Origin: Desulfobulbaceae bacterium DB1
GTDB lineage: Bacteria > Desulfobacterota > Desulfobulbia > Desulfobulbales > SURF-16
Reading direction: 5' to 3'
Length of the DNA stretch: 64,000 bases
NCBI GenBank assembly: GCA_001914235.1
Contig: MQUF01000012.1
Coordinates: forward strand, 1 to 64,000
The position numbers and the translations under genes were made by a program. Positions 61,591-64,000 of the stretch are shown one piece after another (within the stretch, counting starts at the first letter, position 1; every line of letters begins with the position of its first letter). The notes beneath the pieces are model-generated. The model did not search any database, was not told where the DNA came from, and saw nothing but the letters and a program-made list of their open reading frames with translations.

Positions 61591-62847
61591 TTATTTTGAG
61601 TCCCCCTTCCAGGTATAGAGAATAGGCAGTCGGTACAAAACGGCCCGGTAGACGACAATGTAGGTTGCATAAACCATAATGGCGATAATTGCTTCACGCC
61701 AGTGAGGTATTTCCTGATACAAGTTCCAGTTGAAAGCAATAAGTGCTGTGTTTAATCTGTTGAGGGCAATGCCGAAGACCGCGAAAAAGGCAGCGAGTCG
61801 GGCGAGCCCCGCACGATTTGACCTGATGGCGGTGGTGAAAAGGGCCAAAGGAATAATAGCGCCGAAGGTTATCTCAAAGAGATACCATTGCCCCCAGCCG
61901 GTCAACAGGTAGCCCCAGTTGTTGTCATGGGCCAGGGCGATGAATTTGATGACCAGATAGGTGATGAGGGCGAGGGACGCGCCTTTGGAAATTCCCAAGG
62001 TGCAACGGTCGAGACTCTCCAGAAAGGTTTTGTCGCAGCGCCATTTCAGGAACCATTTGCTCAGGGTGCTGACGACGATCAGCATGGAAAGCCCGGCAAA
62101 AATAGATGAACAGAAGAAATGGAACCATTGAAAGGCTGACGAAAACCAGAGAGGATGAACCTTGCCGGGGGCATAGGTGAAGAGTGCGCCCAGGGCTCCC
62201 TGATGCAGGGTGGAGAGGATGATGCCGGCTATGGTCAAACCGAGGACGATGCTTTTGATGAATTTTTTCGGCTTGATCCAGCCCATGAATTCACTGGCAG
62301 CGGGGACGAGTTCCGCGATCTGTACTGAAAGATAGGTGGCGACATGCCAGGCGACAAGAAAGAGTACAGCCGCCGGGCCGAGGGAAACAAACATCGGATA
62401 AACGAGACGCCACGGCTGGCCGAGGTCGACCTGAAGAAAGACGACGGCAAAGAAGTAGCCGAGAAGACCATTCAGAAGTCCAAGTCGTTCGATTGGCTTA
62501 AAGTCCTTCCGGCCGAAAAGTTCCACCGTGGTGCCGAGCATGAAGCCCGAAGCGGAAAGGGGCACCATGACAAACAGTCCCCATCCAAGAAAAAGACCCC
62601 AGGGATAATCGTAAGATGAGTGGGTTGCCCAGCCGAGTCCGAAAATAAAACGTCCGATGGTTAAGGGGAGACCGACAGCATAGATAACCGCAAGAATCCA
62701 GTTGAAAGGGTTGCGAATGAGTTGCGCCATGTACTCACTCGGTGAGAGGCCGAGAAGAAGTTTTTCCTTAAAGGTCCACGGGTTGTTGGTTTTTGGTTTT
62801 ATAAGAGTATCAATAGGCTGAAAGCCTTCCGCCTGCAAGTTTTTCAT
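61591..62847 (-). CDS. NrfD/HybB-family quinone-reactive membrane subunit
   Basis: 418 residues with nine or ten hydrophobic helices. Family segments include NPFNWILAVIYAVGLPLTIGRFIFG, GLFLGWGLFVMVPLSASGFMLGT (split), VVFLQVDLGQPWRLVYPM and TLHQGALGALFTYAPGKVHPLWFSS. NrfD-like proteins bind quinone in the membrane and pass electrons to or from a periplasmic iron-sulfur subunit, which is the upstream neighbour here, 15 nt away. It probably oxidises menaquinol toward the cytochrome at the window end, or the reverse. Confidence 0.92.
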   Translation of the reverse strand: MKNLQAEGFQPIDTLIKPKTNNPWTFKEKLLLGLSPSEYMAQLIRNPFNWILAVIYAVGLPLTIGRFIFGLGWATHSSYDYPWGLFLGWGLFVMVPLSASGFMLGTTVELFGRKDFKPIERLGLLNGLLGYFFAVVFLQVDLGQPWRLVYPMFVSLGPAAVLFLVAWHVATYLSVQIAELVPAASEFMGWIKPKKFIKSIVLGLTIAGIILSTLHQGALGALFTYAPGKVHPLWFSSAFQWFHFFCSSIFAGLSMLIVVSTLSKWFLKWRCDKTFLESLDRCTLGISKGASLALITYLVIKFIALAHDNNWGYLLTGWGQWYLFEITFGAIIPLALFTTAIRSNRAGLARLAAFFAVFGIALNRLNTALIAFNWNLYQEIPHWREAIIAIMVYATYIVVYRAVLYRLPILYTWKGDSK

Positions 62848-62862
62848 ATTTTTCCCTCCTGT

Positions 62863-63789
62863 TTACGCCTTGTTCGACTCATCTTTGTTTGCCTGTTTCC
62901 TGGTTGCCAGGAGATGAAAGCCTGTAAAAAGTGCAGGCCAGATTGTCAGCACCATCGGAACTATGGCAAGGAAATCCTTGACATAATTGATAATAGGCTG
63001 TGGGCCGAGATGTGTGTTGAAACCGATTTCTTCAAAAGGCACATCGGAAAGATACATCCAGGAGGTGCCGCCGACCTCGGTTTCCCCATAAACGTGATTG
63101 ACATATTTTCCAGGCTTTGCATCGATCATTTTATGGGCAAGGGAAATAAGATCCTTTCTTTTGCCGAAAGTCATGACTCCTTGCGGACATGCCTCGACAC
63201 AAGCCGGAGGACGACCGAACTTGAGGCGGGTGTCGTAACACATGATGCATTTTTTCACGACAGGGTTTATGGCGCTGGAATAACTGTAGGTTGGCACATA
63301 GAAAGGGCAGGCAATCATGCAGGTTCGGCAGCCGACACACACCTTGGGGTTGTAAATTACCGCTCCTTCCGGGGTTTTTGTGTAGGCATTGACGAAACAG
63401 GATGTGAGACATGCCGGTTCGTTGCAATGGTTGCACTGGAATTTTCTGTAGAGGGGTTTTTCCCGGCCCTCGACTTCGTAACGATTCACAATGGTATACT
63501 CTTTTTCCGTCGTCCTGCGGGGCAGTCCGCCATGACGATGCTCGTCAAAGACGGAGTAATCGTCAAATGGTTTGTCCGGCTCCGGCAAGCCCTGTTCTTT
63601 GTTGCATGCCGCCTCACATGTTCGGCAACCGACGCATTTCGTCAGATCGACAAGCACACCCATGCTGTCGGCATACCCGCCAAAAGTTCCGGCAGCGGCA
63701 TCGGCCTTTTCTGTTTTCGCTGTTGCGGCAACCGCCAGACCGCCTGCCAGGCTGCCCTTTATAAAATTTCTTCTGTTGATACTTTTCAT
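62863..63789 (-). CDS. HybA-like periplasmic 4Fe-4S ferredoxin subunit
   Basis: 308 residues. A Tat signal is seen (RRNFIKGSLAGGLAVAATA). Four Cys clusters for [4Fe-4S] centres follow: CVGCRTCEAACNKEQ, CNHCNEPACLTSC, CVGCRTCMIACP and CIMCYDTR with CVEACP. A C-terminal helix (FLAIVPMVLTIWPALFTGFHLL) anchors it. HybA-type proteins link a quinone-reactive NrfD/HybB subunit with a catalytic or cytochrome partner. It lies between the NrfD gene and a cytochrome c gene, on one transcript. Confidence 0.93.
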   Translation of the reverse strand: MKSINRRNFIKGSLAGGLAVAATAKTEKADAAAGTFGGYADSMGVLVDLTKCVGCRTCEAACNKEQGLPEPDKPFDDYSVFDEHRHGGLPRRTTEKEYTIVNRYEVEGREKPLYRKFQCNHCNEPACLTSCFVNAYTKTPEGAVIYNPKVCVGCRTCMIACPFYVPTYSYSSAINPVVKKCIMCYDTRLKFGRPPACVEACPQGVMTFGKRKDLISLAHKMIDAKPGKYVNHVYGETEVGGTSWMYLSDVPFEEIGFNTHLGPQPIINYVKDFLAIVPMVLTIWPALFTGFHLLATRKQANKDESNKA

Positions 63790-63826
63790 ATTTTCACCTA
63801 TGGGTTAAAGCAGTTGTGGTGCAATC

Positions 63827-64000
63827 TCAGTGGTGGCCGGTTTCTTTTCCTGGCTTGGGCGCATATTTGCCTGTATTGTAATACTTTTCGCCTTTGTCAG
63901 TCATTGTGTGGCAATCCTGACATCCAAGAGGTCCGCCAACTTCGCTGTGGCACCCGAGACAGTTTTGATGCAAGGCGGCCATCAGTCCCGGCTTTTCCTT
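63827..64000 (-). CDS. C-terminal part of a multiheme cytochrome c (cut by window end)
   Basis: Only the last 57 codons are in the window. They encode two CXXCH sites in NCLGCHSEVGGPLGCQDCH, followed by a charged tail ending GKETGHH. The N-terminal part with its signal and further hemes lies beyond 64000. It precedes the HybA-like gene on the minus strand with 37 nt between, so a cytochrome-HybA-NrfD module is formed, as in several quinone-linked periplasmic redox complexes of sulfate- and metal-reducing bacteria. Confidence 0.85.
   Translation of the reverse strand, partial: KEKPGLMAALHQNCLGCHSEVGGPLGCQDCHTMTDKGEKYYNTGKYAPKPGKETGHH

Noticed and set aside
1-64000. tRNA, rRNA, CRISPR and prophage genes
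   Set aside because: No tRNA T-loop/acceptor pairing, no rRNA stretch, no repeat-spacer array and no phage structural or integrase gene was found on reading both strands.

Overview
The window looks like a chromosomal segment of an anaerobic, respiratory Desulfobacterota-type bacterium (Desulfobulbales or Desulfuromonadales are plausible). This is inferred from very many multiheme c-type cytochromes, NrfD/HybA-type membrane redox modules, ADP-forming acetyl-CoA synthetase and sigma-54 regulators. No rRNA or tRNA gene was seen, so taxonomy stays at this level.

Layout. 1-2.4 kb is a mobile-element scar: an intact IS256-family element, the tail of a gene that it apparently split, a decayed IS200-like transposase, and a REP-flanked remnant of a RAYT transposase. 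2.5-13.1 kb is housekeeping and accessory: YitT, ADP-forming acetyl-CoA synthetase, a CoA-transferase/GNAT fusion, FmdB, two VanZ proteins, a SEC-C protein and a class A PBP. 13.4-24.5 kb holds a very large membrane-anchored pentapeptide-repeat protein, an actin/MreB-fold ATPase, HrpA helicase, an AsmA protein and a TPR membrane protein. 24.7-33.6 kb has two secreted proteins and a minus-strand cluster: sensor kinase, NtrC-type regulator, outer-membrane porin, PBP-like protein, degenerate GGDEF protein.

33.7-59.7 kb is the main interest: an extracellular electron transfer region. It carries two tandem 12-heme cytochromes, an 8-heme and a 10-heme cytochrome, an NHL protein, a RegB/RegA-type redox two-component system with the expected sensor cysteine, TusA, PilZ, and a stand-alone hexaheme cytochrome with the heme layout of the Geobacter nanowire protein OmcS. 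Next comes a compact ten-gene plus-strand operon (46.4-59.7 kb): outer-membrane beta-barrel, three small proteins with a CsgG/LpoB-like pattern, a PpiC/SurA-like chaperone, a 26-heme lipoprotein, a 16-heme periplasmic cytochrome, an NHL propeller, a second OmcS-like cytochrome and a propeller lipoprotein. Together these could make, export and wire an extracellular cytochrome filament.

59.7-64 kb is on the minus strand: another sensor kinase, an NrfD-type quinone-reactive membrane subunit, a HybA-like iron-sulfur protein and the end of a cytochrome c. These could feed electrons from quinol to the periplasmic hemes. A shared 17-nt dyad (TGCGACAATTTGCCGCA and variants) occurs in four intergenic regions, two of them beside sigma-54-like -24/-12 elements. 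It fits the known RegA/PrrA box form and may tie these genes into one redox regulon.
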